64,000 nt of DNA from Paraburkholderia sp. PREW-6R (GTDB lineage Bacteria > Pseudomonadota > Gammaproteobacteria > Burkholderiales > Burkholderiaceae): positions 1,550,001-1,614,000 of the forward strand of contig NZ_CP155074.1 of assembly GCF_039621805.1 (NCBI RefSeq), read 5' to 3'. The number at the start of each line of letters is the position of its first letter. Positions within the stretch are counted from its first letter, which is position 1. Under the pieces are notes generated by a model. That model was not told where the DNA came from. It saw only the letters and a list, made by a program, of their open reading frames with translations, and did no database searches. Shown one piece after another: positions 51,584-60,061 of this stretch. The translations under genes were made by a program, and so were the position numbers.

Positions 51584-52747
51584 TTATGCGGCGCCGATGT
51601 GGCGCATCAGACGCGTCTTCACATCGGGCGGGGTGATGGTGGGGCGCGGCAGACCGTCGGGCGTGCCGCGACGGATCGCGATGCGCACGAAACGCGGGCC
51701 GTCGAGCGGAGCGGAATCGAACAGCGCGTCGATCACGCTGGCATCATCGCTTTCAACCGCCGACGCATAGCCGCACGCCGCCGCCACACCTGCAAACGAC
51801 ACATGCGACGAGACGGTCGCCTGGCCGCCGGTGGAATCGTGCGCGCCGTTGTCGAGCAGAATATGCGTGAGGTTCGACGGGCCGTACGCACCGAGCGTCG
51901 CGAATGCGCCCATGCGCATTAACGCGGCGCCGTCGCCGTCCAGCGCGACCACGTGCAGGTCCGGCCGCGACAACGCAAGACCGAGCGCGAACGGTGTCAC
52001 GCAGCCCATCGAACCGACCATGTACAACTGGTTCGGGCGATCGTCGATCGCATACAGTTCGCGGCCGCAAAAGCCGGTGGACGCGAGCAGCACGGTCGAT
52101 TGAAGCGGCGTGTGCGCAATCACCTTTTGCAGCGCGTCGTGACGCGTGGCGAGTTCATTCGCTTTCGCCTTCCCGAAGTTCGAAAGCGGCGCATTCATGA
52201 CGCGGCGCGCCGTTACGCCGCTGTCCTTCAGTTCGTACGGCGCAACGCTGCCCTTCTGCATGACGAGCGCATAAGGGCGGCCGGTCTCGTCCATGTGTGC
52301 AATCGCGCGCTCCAGCGCCGGGCCGATCGCGTCGGCCTCGGTTGGGAAGGTCTCCCGCGGAATGTCCATCGTATCGAGCATGGCCGGCGTGACCGGTCCC
52401 ATCAGCGCGTGCTGCGGCTCGTCGGCGACGCCAGGCTGCCCGCGCCACGTGACGATCAGCAACTGCGGCAAACGGAATGTCCACGTGAGCGAGGTGAGCG
52501 GGCTCACCGCATTGCCCAAGCCGGAGTTCTGCATCATCGTGATGCCGCGGCGGCCGTTCTGCGCACCGAGCGTCACACCGGCGATCAGTGCGACGGCGTC
52601 GCCCTCATTGGCCGCCGACACGTAGTGCAGCGATTCGTCCTGCAACACGTAATTGATGAACGGCGTCAGGTAGGAACACGGCACACCGGCATACCAGTCG
52701 AAGCCGCGCTCACGCGCCGCCTCGACGAACTGTGCAGCCTCGATCAT
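51584..52747 (-). CDS. ppd: Phosphonopyruvate decarboxylase
   Basis: This 387-aa thiamine diphosphate enzyme converts phosphonopyruvate to phosphonoacetaldehyde, the step that drives the unfavourable PEP mutase reaction forward. It starts FVEAARERGFDWYAGVPCSYL (in shorter matching elements), has the cofactor glutamate in AANEGDAVALIAG, and a ThDP-Mg motif beginning GDGAALMRMG near residue 269 and ending with LLDN. The ATG overlaps the pepM stop by 4 bp (52744-52747), so the two are translationally coupled. Length is normal for Ppd (about 380-400). Confidence 0.94.
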   Translation of the reverse strand: MIEAAQFVEAARERGFDWYAGVPCSYLTPFINYVLQDESLHYVSAANEGDAVALIAGVTLGAQNGRRGITMMQNSGLGNAVSPLTSLTWTFRLPQLLIVTWRGQPGVADEPQHALMGPVTPAMLDTMDIPRETFPTEADAIGPALERAIAHMDETGRPYALVMQKGSVAPYELKDSGVTARRVMNAPLSNFGKAKANELATRHDALQKVIAHTPLQSTVLLASTGFCGRELYAIDDRPNQLYMVGSMGCVTPFALGLALSRPDLHVVALDGDGAALMRMGAFATLGAYGPSNLTHILLDNGAHDSTGGQATVSSHVSFAGVAAACGYASAVESDDASVIDALFDSAPLDGPRFVRIAIRRGTPDGLPRPTITPPDVKTRLMRHIGAA

Positions 52748-54465
52748 TGCGCGGCTCCGCCTGCGGCGTGGGCCGGGTTGCCGACCGACGCCGCGAACGG
52801 CGCCTGGGCGTGCGCAAAATCACCGGCGCGCCGGAAGTCTTCCAGATCGTTCACGCCGCGCCAGTGGCCATGCACGTATTGCACTTCGATCGACTCGCCG
52901 GCTTCGATCAGTGCGTTCAGCAACGCAGGCATGTCGAGCGAATCGAAATCAGGCCGTGCCTGCAACTGGCTCAGCACCGCCTGCAAACGCTCGCGGCCCG
53001 CGCCGCGCACGTTCAGCAGACCTACCCAGCGCCCATGCGGTGTCTGCGACGCAATTGCGTTCGACGCCGCTTGCCCGCTCGACACGTGGCGCAGCAGCAC
53101 CTTGTTGCCGAACAGGCCGCGGTCGTCGGCGGCCGAGCACCATGCGAAGTCGCGCACGCTGGCGTTTTCCGCATCGGTTAGTGACGAATCGACGACTACG
53201 CTGAACGCCGCATCGCTTTCCACCAGGTCGCGCAGCATATAGCTGCGGAACAGCAGATCGCCGTACGAAATCACAGTGTCGCCCGCGGCCTTGTCGATCG
53301 CGCACGCGAGGGACGCCAGTTCGCCCGTCTGCGCATGCCGTTCGTTGACGACGAGCTTGATGCCGGCCGTATCGATTGCATCGGCGCGATAACCGCCGAC
53401 CACGGTAATGTCGTTGACGCCCTGCTTCTTGAACGCGTCGACGAGCCAGCGCAGCAGCGGCTTGCCCGCGATCGGCAGCATCACCTTCGGACGGTCTTGC
53501 GTGACCGCTTCGAGGCCCTTGCCGCGGCTCGCCGCAAGCACCACCGCCGAGCTGGCCGCGCGGCCGCTCGACAGATAGCGGTCTTCGGCTTCCGAATATT
53601 CGTCGGCATCTTGCAGACGGAAAATTTCGTTGACGGCGGCAATGCTGTCTTCGACGTTGACCAGCGTTTCGCTCGAATGAATTTCTTTCGCGACGGCCTG
53701 CATTGCCGAGGTGGCCGCACGAATCAGATGGTTCGCCCAGATCACCGTGCTGATGCCGGCTTCGCGGAACACTTCGGTCGGCGTGCTGTAGTACTTGGTC
53801 GGCACGATCACGAGCGGACCGCGGCCGGCCCACTCGCGCGCGAATTCGAGAATCTCGTCGGGACGCGACAGCTTGCTGTGAATCAGGATCGCGTCCGCAC
53901 CGGCTCGCCGGTACGCTTCCGCCCGGCGCAGCGCTTCGTCCATGCCCCAGCCGGCAATCAGCGCTTCGACGCGTGCGACGATCGAGAAATGTTCGTCCGA
54001 CTGCGAATCCTTGCCGGCCTTGATCTTGCCGCAGAATTCGTCCATATCCGCGAGCGGTTGCGCTTCGCCATTGATAAAGCTGTTGGTCTTCGGAAACTGC
54101 TTGTCTTCGATACACACGCCGGCAATGCCGCGCTGTTCGAGCTTGCGCACGAGCCGGCGCACGTTGTTGAAGTTGCCGTAGCCGGTGTCACCGTCGAGCA
54201 GGATCGGCAGGTCGCTTGCGTCGGCCATGAATTCGAGCGTGTCGACCACCTGCGTCCAGCTTGCTTCGTTGTTGTCCCGTACGCCGAACTGCGCGGAAAT
54301 GGCGAGGCCCGAGCCCCAGATTGCCTTGAAGCCCGCTTCGCGCACAATGCGCGCCGAAAGGCCGTTATGCGCCTCCATCATGAATTCGAGTTCATTGCTA
54401 ACGAGCATCTGACGCAGCCGTGCGCTGCGGGAAACGGAGGCGAAAGCGGGTTCGCGGGCATTCAT
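52744..54465 (-). CDS. pepM: Phosphoenolpyruvate mutase fused to a nucleotidyltransferase domain
   Basis: This 573-aa fusion has an N-terminal PEP mutase domain (about residues 1-285) that makes the carbon-phosphorus bond of phosphonopyruvate; the diagnostic loop EDKQFPKTNS near residue 120 separates it from isocitrate lyase-type relatives. The C-terminal half (about 300-560) is a GlmU/LicC-like nucleotidyltransferase with VVLAASRGKGLEAVTQDRPK and MLPIAGKPLLRW, plus the metal aspartate in YGDLLF. Such PntC-type domains activate 2-aminoethylphosphonate as CMP-AEP. The glycine-rich loop reads AASRGKG instead of AAGxGxR, a change that could affect activity. The ATG at 54465 has AAGGAG 8 nt upstream. 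A candidate -10 (TATAGT) lies at 54533-54538. Confidence 0.94.
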   Translation of the reverse strand: MNAREPAFASVSRSARLRQMLVSNELEFMMEAHNGLSARIVREAGFKAIWGSGLAISAQFGVRDNNEASWTQVVDTLEFMADASDLPILLDGDTGYGNFNNVRRLVRKLEQRGIAGVCIEDKQFPKTNSFINGEAQPLADMDEFCGKIKAGKDSQSDEHFSIVARVEALIAGWGMDEALRRAEAYRRAGADAILIHSKLSRPDEILEFAREWAGRGPLVIVPTKYYSTPTEVFREAGISTVIWANHLIRAATSAMQAVAKEIHSSETLVNVEDSIAAVNEIFRLQDADEYSEAEDRYLSSGRAASSAVVLAASRGKGLEAVTQDRPKVMLPIAGKPLLRWLVDAFKKQGVNDITVVGGYRADAIDTAGIKLVVNERHAQTGELASLACAIDKAAGDTVISYGDLLFRSYMLRDLVESDAAFSVVVDSSLTDAENASVRDFAWCSAADDRGLFGNKVLLRHVSSGQAASNAIASQTPHGRWVGLLNVRGAGRERLQAVLSQLQARPDFDSLDMPALLNALIEAGESIEVQYVHGHWRGVNDLEDFRRAGDFAHAQAPFAASVGNPAHAAGGAAQ

Positions 54466-55036
54466 TGACGGCACTCCTTGTGGCGGGCTTTTACGTGCTT
54501 TATTGGCCCGGCTGGTCTGCTGGAAAATGGCGACTATAGCGGAAATTTTATTTATTCATCATTTCGCCAAATGGGGTTTTCCCTCATTTTTCTTGAAGTT
54601 GCAAAAATGTGTCGTTTTTTGCGTTTACGTGTAATGCGAAGGATATGCATTTGGTTGGCGATTTGTGGAATCCTGATGCAGCCTATGACTGGCGCAGCAA
54701 TCCGCGAAGAGCGCGAGCTAGACCAAGCAAAGACAAAATCAATTCCGGTCGCGTTTTAAATAATCAATGTTTATTTGCGGATCGCAAAATTTATATTCAC
54801 GCGATTAAAATCAGTAAATGACTGAAGTGTAATGAATCCAACCTTTATTTTATTTGCATAGCGCTTTCTTGTTTTAAATCCGATTCTGGTCAGACAAAGA
54901 AAGCTCTGAAGAGCGGGTTTCCCCTGCCCTGCGCGCCCCGCGTTACGAAGCCGTAAACACAGACAGCGACACGCGACTCGCTACGCCACCGGCAAACCAC
55001 CTCTGACCGACCACTTCGTGAAAGCGAAACATTGCT
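54466..55036. other. AT-rich divergent region between phosphonate operon and chemoreceptor
   Basis: This 571-bp stretch is strikingly AT-rich from about 54530 to 54890, unlike the rest of the window, and holds the promoters of pepM (minus) and the chemoreceptor (plus). Minus-strand TATAGT at 54533-54538 is a candidate -10 for pepM. Frames at 54478-54759 and 54609-54821 show no ribosome site. H-NS-type silencing is possible for such a region, but this is inference. Confidence 0.55.
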
Positions 55037-56578
55037 ATGACTCTGAATAAAAAACTGGCCTCGATGATCGCCGTGCTCTGGATCGGCCTGATCCTGATCG
55101 GCGGCTTTGGCGCATGGCAAAGCCGTGCCTCGATGATCTCCGACCGCCGCGATCAATTGACTTCCCTGATCGAACAGGCCAATCACGCTGTCGAGCGCTA
55201 TTACACGCTGGCCCAACAGCACGTGCTCTCCGAAGACGAAGCCAGAAAGCAGGCGCTCGATACGCTGGCCGCCATGCGCTATGGTAAGGACGGCTATATT
55301 TCGGTCAACGATTCCCAGCCGGTCATGTTGATGCATCCGTTCAAGAAGGAGATGGTCGGCAAGAATCTCGCGCAGTTCGCCGATCCGGCGGGCAATCATC
55401 TGTTCGTGGACATCGTGAACGCGGGCAATCGCCAGGGTGGCGGTTTCGTCGATTACCTGTGGGCCAAACCGGGCAGCGACAAGCCTGTGGCCAAGACAAG
55501 CTACGCCATGCATTTCGCGCCGTGGGACTGGTATATCGTCACGGGCATGTATATGGACGACGTGCAGAGCGCGTTCTACGCGAATCTGCTGCGCTGGCTG
55601 GTGATTACCGTCACGCTCGGCACGATCGCGACCGCGGTCATGCTCCTCGTGCTGCGCAGCGTGCACCGTTCCCTCGGCGGCGAGCTCGAAGTCGCCGTGC
55701 AAGCCGCGCAAATGATGGCGCGCGGCAATCTCACGACGCGCGTGCCGGTCAAGCCGGACGACCAGACGAGTCTGTTGCACGCGCTTCATACGATGCAGCA
55801 CGGCCTGGTGGACACCGTATCGCGCGTGCGGCTCGGCACGGAGAACATCAATATCGGTGCGACGGAAATCGCTGCCGGCAACACGGATCTGTCGCAACGC
55901 ACCGAGGAACAGGCGGCTGCGCTGGTCGAAACCGCATCGAGCATGGACCAGATGACGGTCAACGTGAAGCAGAATGCGGACAGCGCGCAGCAGGCCGCGC
56001 AACTCGCCGGCCAGGCGGCGGATGTCGCAAGGCGCGGCAGTCTCGTAGTGGACGACGTGGTGCGTACCATGGGCGAAATCACGACCAGTTCGCGGCAGAT
56101 CGGCGACATCATCGGCGTAATCGACGGCATTGCGTTCCAGACCAATATTCTTGCGCTGAACGCCGCCGTGGAAGCGGCGCGCGCGGGTGAACAGGGACGC
56201 GGGTTCGCCGTGGTCGCGGCCGAAGTGCGCAGCCTCGCCCAACGCTCGGCGACCGCGGCGAAAGAAATCAAGGCGCTGATCGAAACCTCGACGGGCACCG
56301 TCGAATCGGGCGCATCGCTGGTCGCCAACGCCGGATCGACGATGGGCGAAATCGTGCAGTCGGTACGGCGCGTGAACGAGATTCTCGAAGAAATCAGCAA
56401 TGCATCACGTGAACAGAGCGCGGGCATCGAACAGGTGAATCGGGCAGTGGGCGAGATGGATCAGGTCACGCAGCAAAATGCCGCGCTCGTCGAGCAGGCT
56501 GCGGCGGCCGCGCATTCATTGAAGGATCAGGTGGGCGTGCTGCGCGAGGCGATTTCGAGCTTCTCGCTGCCAGCCTGA
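55037..56578 (+). CDS. Methyl-accepting chemotaxis protein with single Cache domain
   Basis: This 513-aa chemoreceptor senses a small ligand in the periplasm and controls the CheA kinase. It has TM1 (residues 7-27), a periplasmic sCache_2 domain (about 30-185, with RYGKDGYISVND and HPFKKEMVGKNL), TM2 (190-212), a HAMP region and the signalling hairpin tip (ALNAAVEAARAGEQGRGFAVVA). It lacks the C-terminal CheR/CheB tether pentapeptide and ends SSFSLPA. sCache_2 receptors often bind small organic acids or amines. A terminator follows. It is divergent from the phosphonate operon. Confidence 0.94.
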   Translation: MTLNKKLASMIAVLWIGLILIGGFGAWQSRASMISDRRDQLTSLIEQANHAVERYYTLAQQHVLSEDEARKQALDTLAAMRYGKDGYISVNDSQPVMLMHPFKKEMVGKNLAQFADPAGNHLFVDIVNAGNRQGGGFVDYLWAKPGSDKPVAKTSYAMHFAPWDWYIVTGMYMDDVQSAFYANLLRWLVITVTLGTIATAVMLLVLRSVHRSLGGELEVAVQAAQMMARGNLTTRVPVKPDDQTSLLHALHTMQHGLVDTVSRVRLGTENINIGATEIAAGNTDLSQRTEEQAAALVETASSMDQMTVNVKQNADSAQQAAQLAGQAADVARRGSLVVDDVVRTMGEITTSSRQIGDIIGVIDGIAFQTNILALNAAVEAARAGEQGRGFAVVAAEVRSLAQRSATAAKEIKALIETSTGTVESGASLVANAGSTMGEIVQSVRRVNEILEEISNASREQSAGIEQVNRAVGEMDQVTQQNAALVEQAAAAAHSLKDQVGVLREAISSFSLPA

Positions 56579-56609
56579 ACGGCGCCTCGACCCAGGGATA
56601 ACAAAAAAG

Positions 56610-56640
56610 AAGGCGCTCGACAGGCACGGAGCGCCTTTCC
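56610..56640 (+). terminator. First terminator after the chemoreceptor gene
   Basis: The 9-bp arms AAGGCGCTC and GAGCGCCTT are separated by a 10-nt loop and followed by a short T-run. Confidence 0.8.
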
Positions 56641-56682
56641 AACACGCCGCGTCGGAGTCGACGCATTAATCGAACGACCGAG

Positions 56683-56717
56683 CCGCACGGATTTTAAAAA
56701 TCCGTGCGGTTTTTTTT
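56683..56717 (+). terminator. Second, strong terminator after the chemoreceptor gene
   Basis: CCGCACGGATTTT pairs with AAAATCCGTGCGG, with a very short loop and eight T residues afterwards. This is a textbook intrinsic terminator. Confidence 0.92.
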
Positions 56718-56909
56718 CGCCCAGGCCGATGTCGGCGCCTGGTGACGCATGCTTTTGCGCGGCGCAGTTGGGGACGCATCTTACTTACTTCCATCTATCA
56801 ATAAAATTACGTTGTTATTACAATCCAACGGATGCTACTCCTTGCTTCTGCTCGGGGCTCGTAGGTCAACATCGCGTCGATCGATCTTGCTGTTCGTTTT
56901 CCACACCCA

Positions 56910-58652
56910 ATGGCACAGAAGAAAAAACCACCGTCTGTTGATCTTTACTCGCCGGTCGCGCGAAACCAGTTGCTGGCCGCACGTCTGCCGATGTGGCGCT
57001 CCAGGTTCATCGTGCTGCTGGTGTTCAGCGCATTTGCCGCGCTCGCCGGGCGCGCGTTCTGGGTTCAGATCGTCAATCAGCACTTCTACGTCGATCAGGG
57101 GCAGAAGCGCTATCAGCGCACCCTCGAACTCGACGCGATGCGCGGACGGATCGTCGATCGCAATGGAGCGATGCTGGCCGTGAGTCTCGTCACTTACGAA
57201 ATCTGGGCGTCGCCCAGATTGCTCGACGAAGCTGCCATTCCGCCGCTTTCGAAACTGCTCGACCTGCCGCTCCCGGAATTACGTCGGCGTCTGAATGGCG
57301 ACAGGACGCTCGTGCTGCTCAAACGTCAGGTGGATGCCGACACGGCGGATCACGTGAGCAAACTGGGACTGGCGGGCATCACGCGAATGGCCGACTCGAA
57401 ACGCTTTTACCCGGAAGGAGAATCGGCGGCACACGTGGTCGGTTTCACGGACATCGAGGACAACGGCCAGGAAGGCGTGGAACTCGCCGCGAATGCGCGC
57501 CTGCTCGGTGTGCCAGGCCAGCGCGAAGTGATTCGCGACCGGCTGGGCCGTGTGGTATCGGAAACGCGCCCGCTCGTGCCCGCGCAAAACGGCGCAACCA
57601 TCCAGTTGACGATCGACCGGCGCATCCAGCAGCTCGCTTATGCACAATTGAAGGACGCCGTCGCGAAACATCACGCCGAAGCCGGCAGCGTCGTCGTGCT
57701 CGACGCGCGCAATGGCGAGATTCTCGCGCTGGCCAACTATCCGAGCTTCGACCCGAACGACCGCGCGCGTCTCACAGGGCGGCAGCTGCGCAATCGCGCG
57801 GTGGTGGACACTTTCGAACCTGGCTCGACGATCAAACCAGTGGTGGCCGCGCTCTCTATCGACGAAGGCAAGGTGCGCCCGCAGAGCATCATCGATACGG
57901 CGCCTGGCTGGTACAGGATCGGCCCGGCCGTCATTCACGACACGTCGAATCACGGCGCGATGACGGTGGCCGAGGCCGTGCAGAAGTCGAGCAATGTCGC
58001 ATTCGCCAAGCTCGCACTGAACCTGCCGGCCGAGACGATCTGGACCAAGTATCGGCAATACGGTCTTGGCTTGCGGCCCGAGTTGACCTTTCCCGGCGTG
58101 GCGTCGGGCAAAGTGCGTCCGTATCAACGCTGGCGGCCAATCGAACAGGCGACGATGGCGTACGGTTATGGGCTCTCCACGTCGTTGCTGCAGATCGCAC
58201 AGGCGTACACAGCCTACGCGCGCGACGGCACGATGCATCACGTGAGGCTGCTGCACGATGACGCAGGCGAGAACATCGACACATTCACCACCTATACAGA
58301 CAAGCCGGCCAACACGCAGGTGACCACGCCGTCGACAGCACGCGCTATCCGTTCCATGCTGGAAATGGCAACGGGCGTCGGCGGCACGGGACGCGCGGCC
58401 GCGGTGGAAGGTTACCGCGTGGGCGGCAAGACCGGCACCGCGCGCAAGCAGGTCGGCGCGACGTACGCGAAGAACCGCTATCGCGCGCTCTTCGTCGGAA
58501 TGGCGCCGATGAGCGACCCGCGCCTGATCGTCGCCGTGATGATCGACGACCCGGCCGGCCAGGCGTACTACGGCGGAACGGTAGCCGGTCCGGTATTCAG
58601 CGGCGTAACGGGCGGCGCGTTGCAGTTGCTGGGCGTGCCGCCAGATGCGTGA
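56910..58652 (+). CDS. Class B penicillin-binding protein, FtsI/PBP3-like, orphan
   Basis: This 580-aa peptidoglycan transpeptidase of the FtsI type has a cytoplasmic start, a single membrane anchor (about residues 31-50), a pedestal/dimerisation domain (from RGRIVDRNGAML) and a C-terminal transpeptidase domain with the catalytic serine in GSTIKPVV near residue 308, SSN near 367 and KTGTA near 510. All three active-site motifs are intact. It is not in a division (dcw) cluster and stands alone between terminators, so it is probably a paralogue of the essential FtsI, perhaps used under special conditions. The ATG at 56910 lacks an obvious ribosome site. Confidence 0.92.
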   Translation: MAQKKKPPSVDLYSPVARNQLLAARLPMWRSRFIVLLVFSAFAALAGRAFWVQIVNQHFYVDQGQKRYQRTLELDAMRGRIVDRNGAMLAVSLVTYEIWASPRLLDEAAIPPLSKLLDLPLPELRRRLNGDRTLVLLKRQVDADTADHVSKLGLAGITRMADSKRFYPEGESAAHVVGFTDIEDNGQEGVELAANARLLGVPGQREVIRDRLGRVVSETRPLVPAQNGATIQLTIDRRIQQLAYAQLKDAVAKHHAEAGSVVVLDARNGEILALANYPSFDPNDRARLTGRQLRNRAVVDTFEPGSTIKPVVAALSIDEGKVRPQSIIDTAPGWYRIGPAVIHDTSNHGAMTVAEAVQKSSNVAFAKLALNLPAETIWTKYRQYGLGLRPELTFPGVASGKVRPYQRWRPIEQATMAYGYGLSTSLLQIAQAYTAYARDGTMHHVRLLHDDAGENIDTFTTYTDKPANTQVTTPSTARAIRSMLEMATGVGGTGRAAAVEGYRVGGKTGTARKQVGATYAKNRYRALFVGMAPMSDPRLIVAVMIDDPAGQAYYGGTVAGPVFSGVTGGALQLLGVPPDA

Positions 58653-58732
58653 CATATCGATGCGCGGACCCATTGCCTCTCTTCCACTCATGCGCTTTGT
58701 TTTTGCGCGCTTGCCTTAAGGGGCTTTTCTTC

Positions 58733-58830
58733 ACGCGCTTGTCTCCACGCGCTTGTCTTAACGCGCTTGCTTCTGCGTGCCTGCTTTTCCGTGCCTGCTT
58801 TTCCGTGCCTGCTTTTCCGTGCTTTTTTAC
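58733..58830 (+). repeat. Degenerate 14-bp tandem repeat
   Basis: Seven units of 14 bp drift from ACGCGCTTGTCTCC through ACGCGCTTGCTTCT to CCGTGCCTGCTTTT. The last four units are the most alike (TGCTTTTCCGTGCC phase, 58768-58823). It lies after the FtsI-like gene and before its terminator. Confidence 0.85.
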
Positions 58831-58918
58831 CGCGCTCTACTTTCATGCCGCGCTTTTCGCACTCTTAAGTCTCGCTTAATTCTTTGCTGCAACCATGAGG
58901 CACGACATCCCCTGTTGA

Positions 58919-58947
58919 GCCGCCAGAACATCGGCGGCGCTTTTTTT
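58919..58947 (+). terminator. Intrinsic terminator downstream of the FtsI-like gene
   Basis: GCCGCC pairs with GGCGGC across an 8-nt loop, followed by GC and seven T residues. Confidence 0.8.
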
Positions 58948-59006
58948 CAGGATGTTGCCGACGCCCCCGAAGATACGCTGCACGCTGCGAAGAAGGAGGT
59001 CAAACC

Positions 59007-59264
59007 ATGGTTGAAGACGCGGTGTTCGAGCATCTGCGCGCCATGCCGGATAACGGATGGGTTCGTCAGATCCATTCATGCAAAGTCTCGGATCCATTGC
59101 AGCCGCCGTGGGGACGCTCTTACAGACTCGTCGAATGGACCATGAAACACGCGCCGGAATCGAGCCGCCGTGTGGTGCCCGCTGAAAGTACGCCGCTCGA
59201 AATTGCGCTTGCTGTCGTGTCGCACGTGCCCGGCCGGCGCTTTTACCAGCAGGCGGATGAATAG
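59007..59264 (+). CDS. Small unknown soluble protein
   Basis: This is an 85-aa protein (MVEDAVFEHLRAMPDN...) with a Trp- and Pro-containing middle (LQPPWGRSYRLVEW) and no signal or membrane segment. The ATG at 59007 has a near-ideal ribosome site (AAGGAGGT). It ends 18 bp before the convergent isomerase-like gene. No family was recognised. Confidence 0.68.
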   Translation: MVEDAVFEHLRAMPDNGWVRQIHSCKVSDPLQPPWGRSYRLVEWTMKHAPESSRRVVPAESTPLEIALAVVSHVPGRRFYQQADE

Positions 59265-59282
59265 ACTGTCGTCCCGCTCGTT

Positions 59283-59921
59283 CTAGCCGCCCGCAACTTT
59301 GGATTTGCAGTAGTCCAGCGCGTCTTCGAGCCGGTCGTTGCCCCAGAACATTTCATCGCCGACAAAAAACGTCGGCGCGCCAAAAACGCCGCGAGCCGCG
59401 GCCTCGTCAGTCTGTTTTCGCAGATGCAGTTTGTTCGCTTCGCTTTGCGCGTCGGCGATGATCTGCCCAGCGGGCAATGCCAATTCCTCCAGCACTTCGC
59501 TCACTACGTCCAGCGAACCTATGTCGCGGTCATGCACGAAGTTCATCTGCATGATCGCGCGGCAATAGGCGCCGATCCACGGACGATCCGTGCCCACCAC
59601 CGCCACGCGTGTGGCAAGCAGCGCAGCGCGCGGGAAGGTGGTGGGCCGCGTCAACGCAAGACCGTACTTTCGACATTGACGCTCCATGTCTTTCCACACA
59701 TAGGCGCCTTTCTCCTTCTGCAGGACGAACGGTGAATTATCGAAGCCGAGCGCGCGAAAAATCGGGCCCAGCAAAAACGGACGCCAGGCAATCCGCACGC
59801 GTTGGGCGCCGGCCAGTGCCTCGATGCGCATTACGCTCAGGTAACTGTAGTTGCTGCCGAAATCGAACCAGAGTTCGAGTTCCGGTGCATCGTCTTGTGT
59901 GTTCGATGCGGCTGTCATCAT
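59283..59921 (-). CDS. DsbA-family 2-hydroxychromene-2-carboxylate isomerase-like protein
   Basis: This is a 212-aa thioredoxin-fold protein of the HCCA isomerase / kappa-class GST type. The start of the domain (ELWFDFGSNYSYLS) carries the catalytic-type serine in place of DsbA cysteines, and the C-terminal part has GVFGAPTFFVGDEMFWGNDRL, a strong family signature. HCCA isomerase works in naphthalene and related ring degradation, but paralogues occur without that pathway, as here. The ATG at 59921 has GGAG about 9 nt upstream. It is divergent from the SOS-box gene, and the box lies about 107 bp upstream of this start too. Confidence 0.88.
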   Translation of the reverse strand: MMTAASNTQDDAPELELWFDFGSNYSYLSVMRIEALAGAQRVRIAWRPFLLGPIFRALGFDNSPFVLQKEKGAYVWKDMERQCRKYGLALTRPTTFPRAALLATRVAVVGTDRPWIGAYCRAIMQMNFVHDRDIGSLDVVSEVLEELALPAGQIIADAQSEANKLHLRKQTDEAAARGVFGAPTFFVGDEMFWGNDRLEDALDYCKSKVAGG

Positions 59922-60027
59922 GTTCGCTTCTCCAATTCGTGCCGTTGGCAATGGCGGGGCGCGTGCGTGAGTGCTGCCTGCCGTTCATCGCCAGGCGTCA
60001 CGTGCTTTCGGGAAAAGACGCGATATA

Positions 60028-60043
60028 CTGTATATACATACAG
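60028..60043. promoter_or_regulatory. LexA (SOS) box upstream of an unknown gene
   Basis: CTGTATATACATACAG is a perfect CTGT-N8-ACAG operator and part of a 20-bp palindrome that differs from the box at 47561 only in the central bases. It overlaps a plus-strand candidate -10 TATACT (60024-60029) and ends 18 bp before the ATG at 60062. It could also act on the divergent isomerase-like gene. Confidence 0.85.
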
Positions 60044-60061
60044 TACTTTCTTGTCTGAACA

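Larger units (their letters stand above)
56579..56909. other. Intergenic region with two terminators upstream of the FtsI-like gene
   Basis: Two terminators (56610-56640 and 56683-56717) insulate the next gene from the chemoreceptor. The following 190 bp are AT-rich near 56780-56830 and should contain the FtsI-like gene's promoter, but no clean pair of boxes was seen, nor a ribosome site before the ATG at 56910. Confidence 0.5.
58653..59006. other. Intergenic region with tandem repeat and terminator
   Basis: These 354 bp after the FtsI-like gene hold a degenerate 14-bp repeat (58733-58830) and a terminator (58919-58947). The region is C/T-rich on the plus strand. No credible gene was seen before 59007. 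Confidence 0.55.

Noticed and set aside
54478..54759. 93-aa frame in the AT-rich region upstream of pepM
   Set aside because: It starts within the pepM ribosome-site region with a non-ATG codon, has no Shine-Dalgarno, and shows no clear coding pattern; a shorter version from ATG 54607 also lacks a ribosome site.
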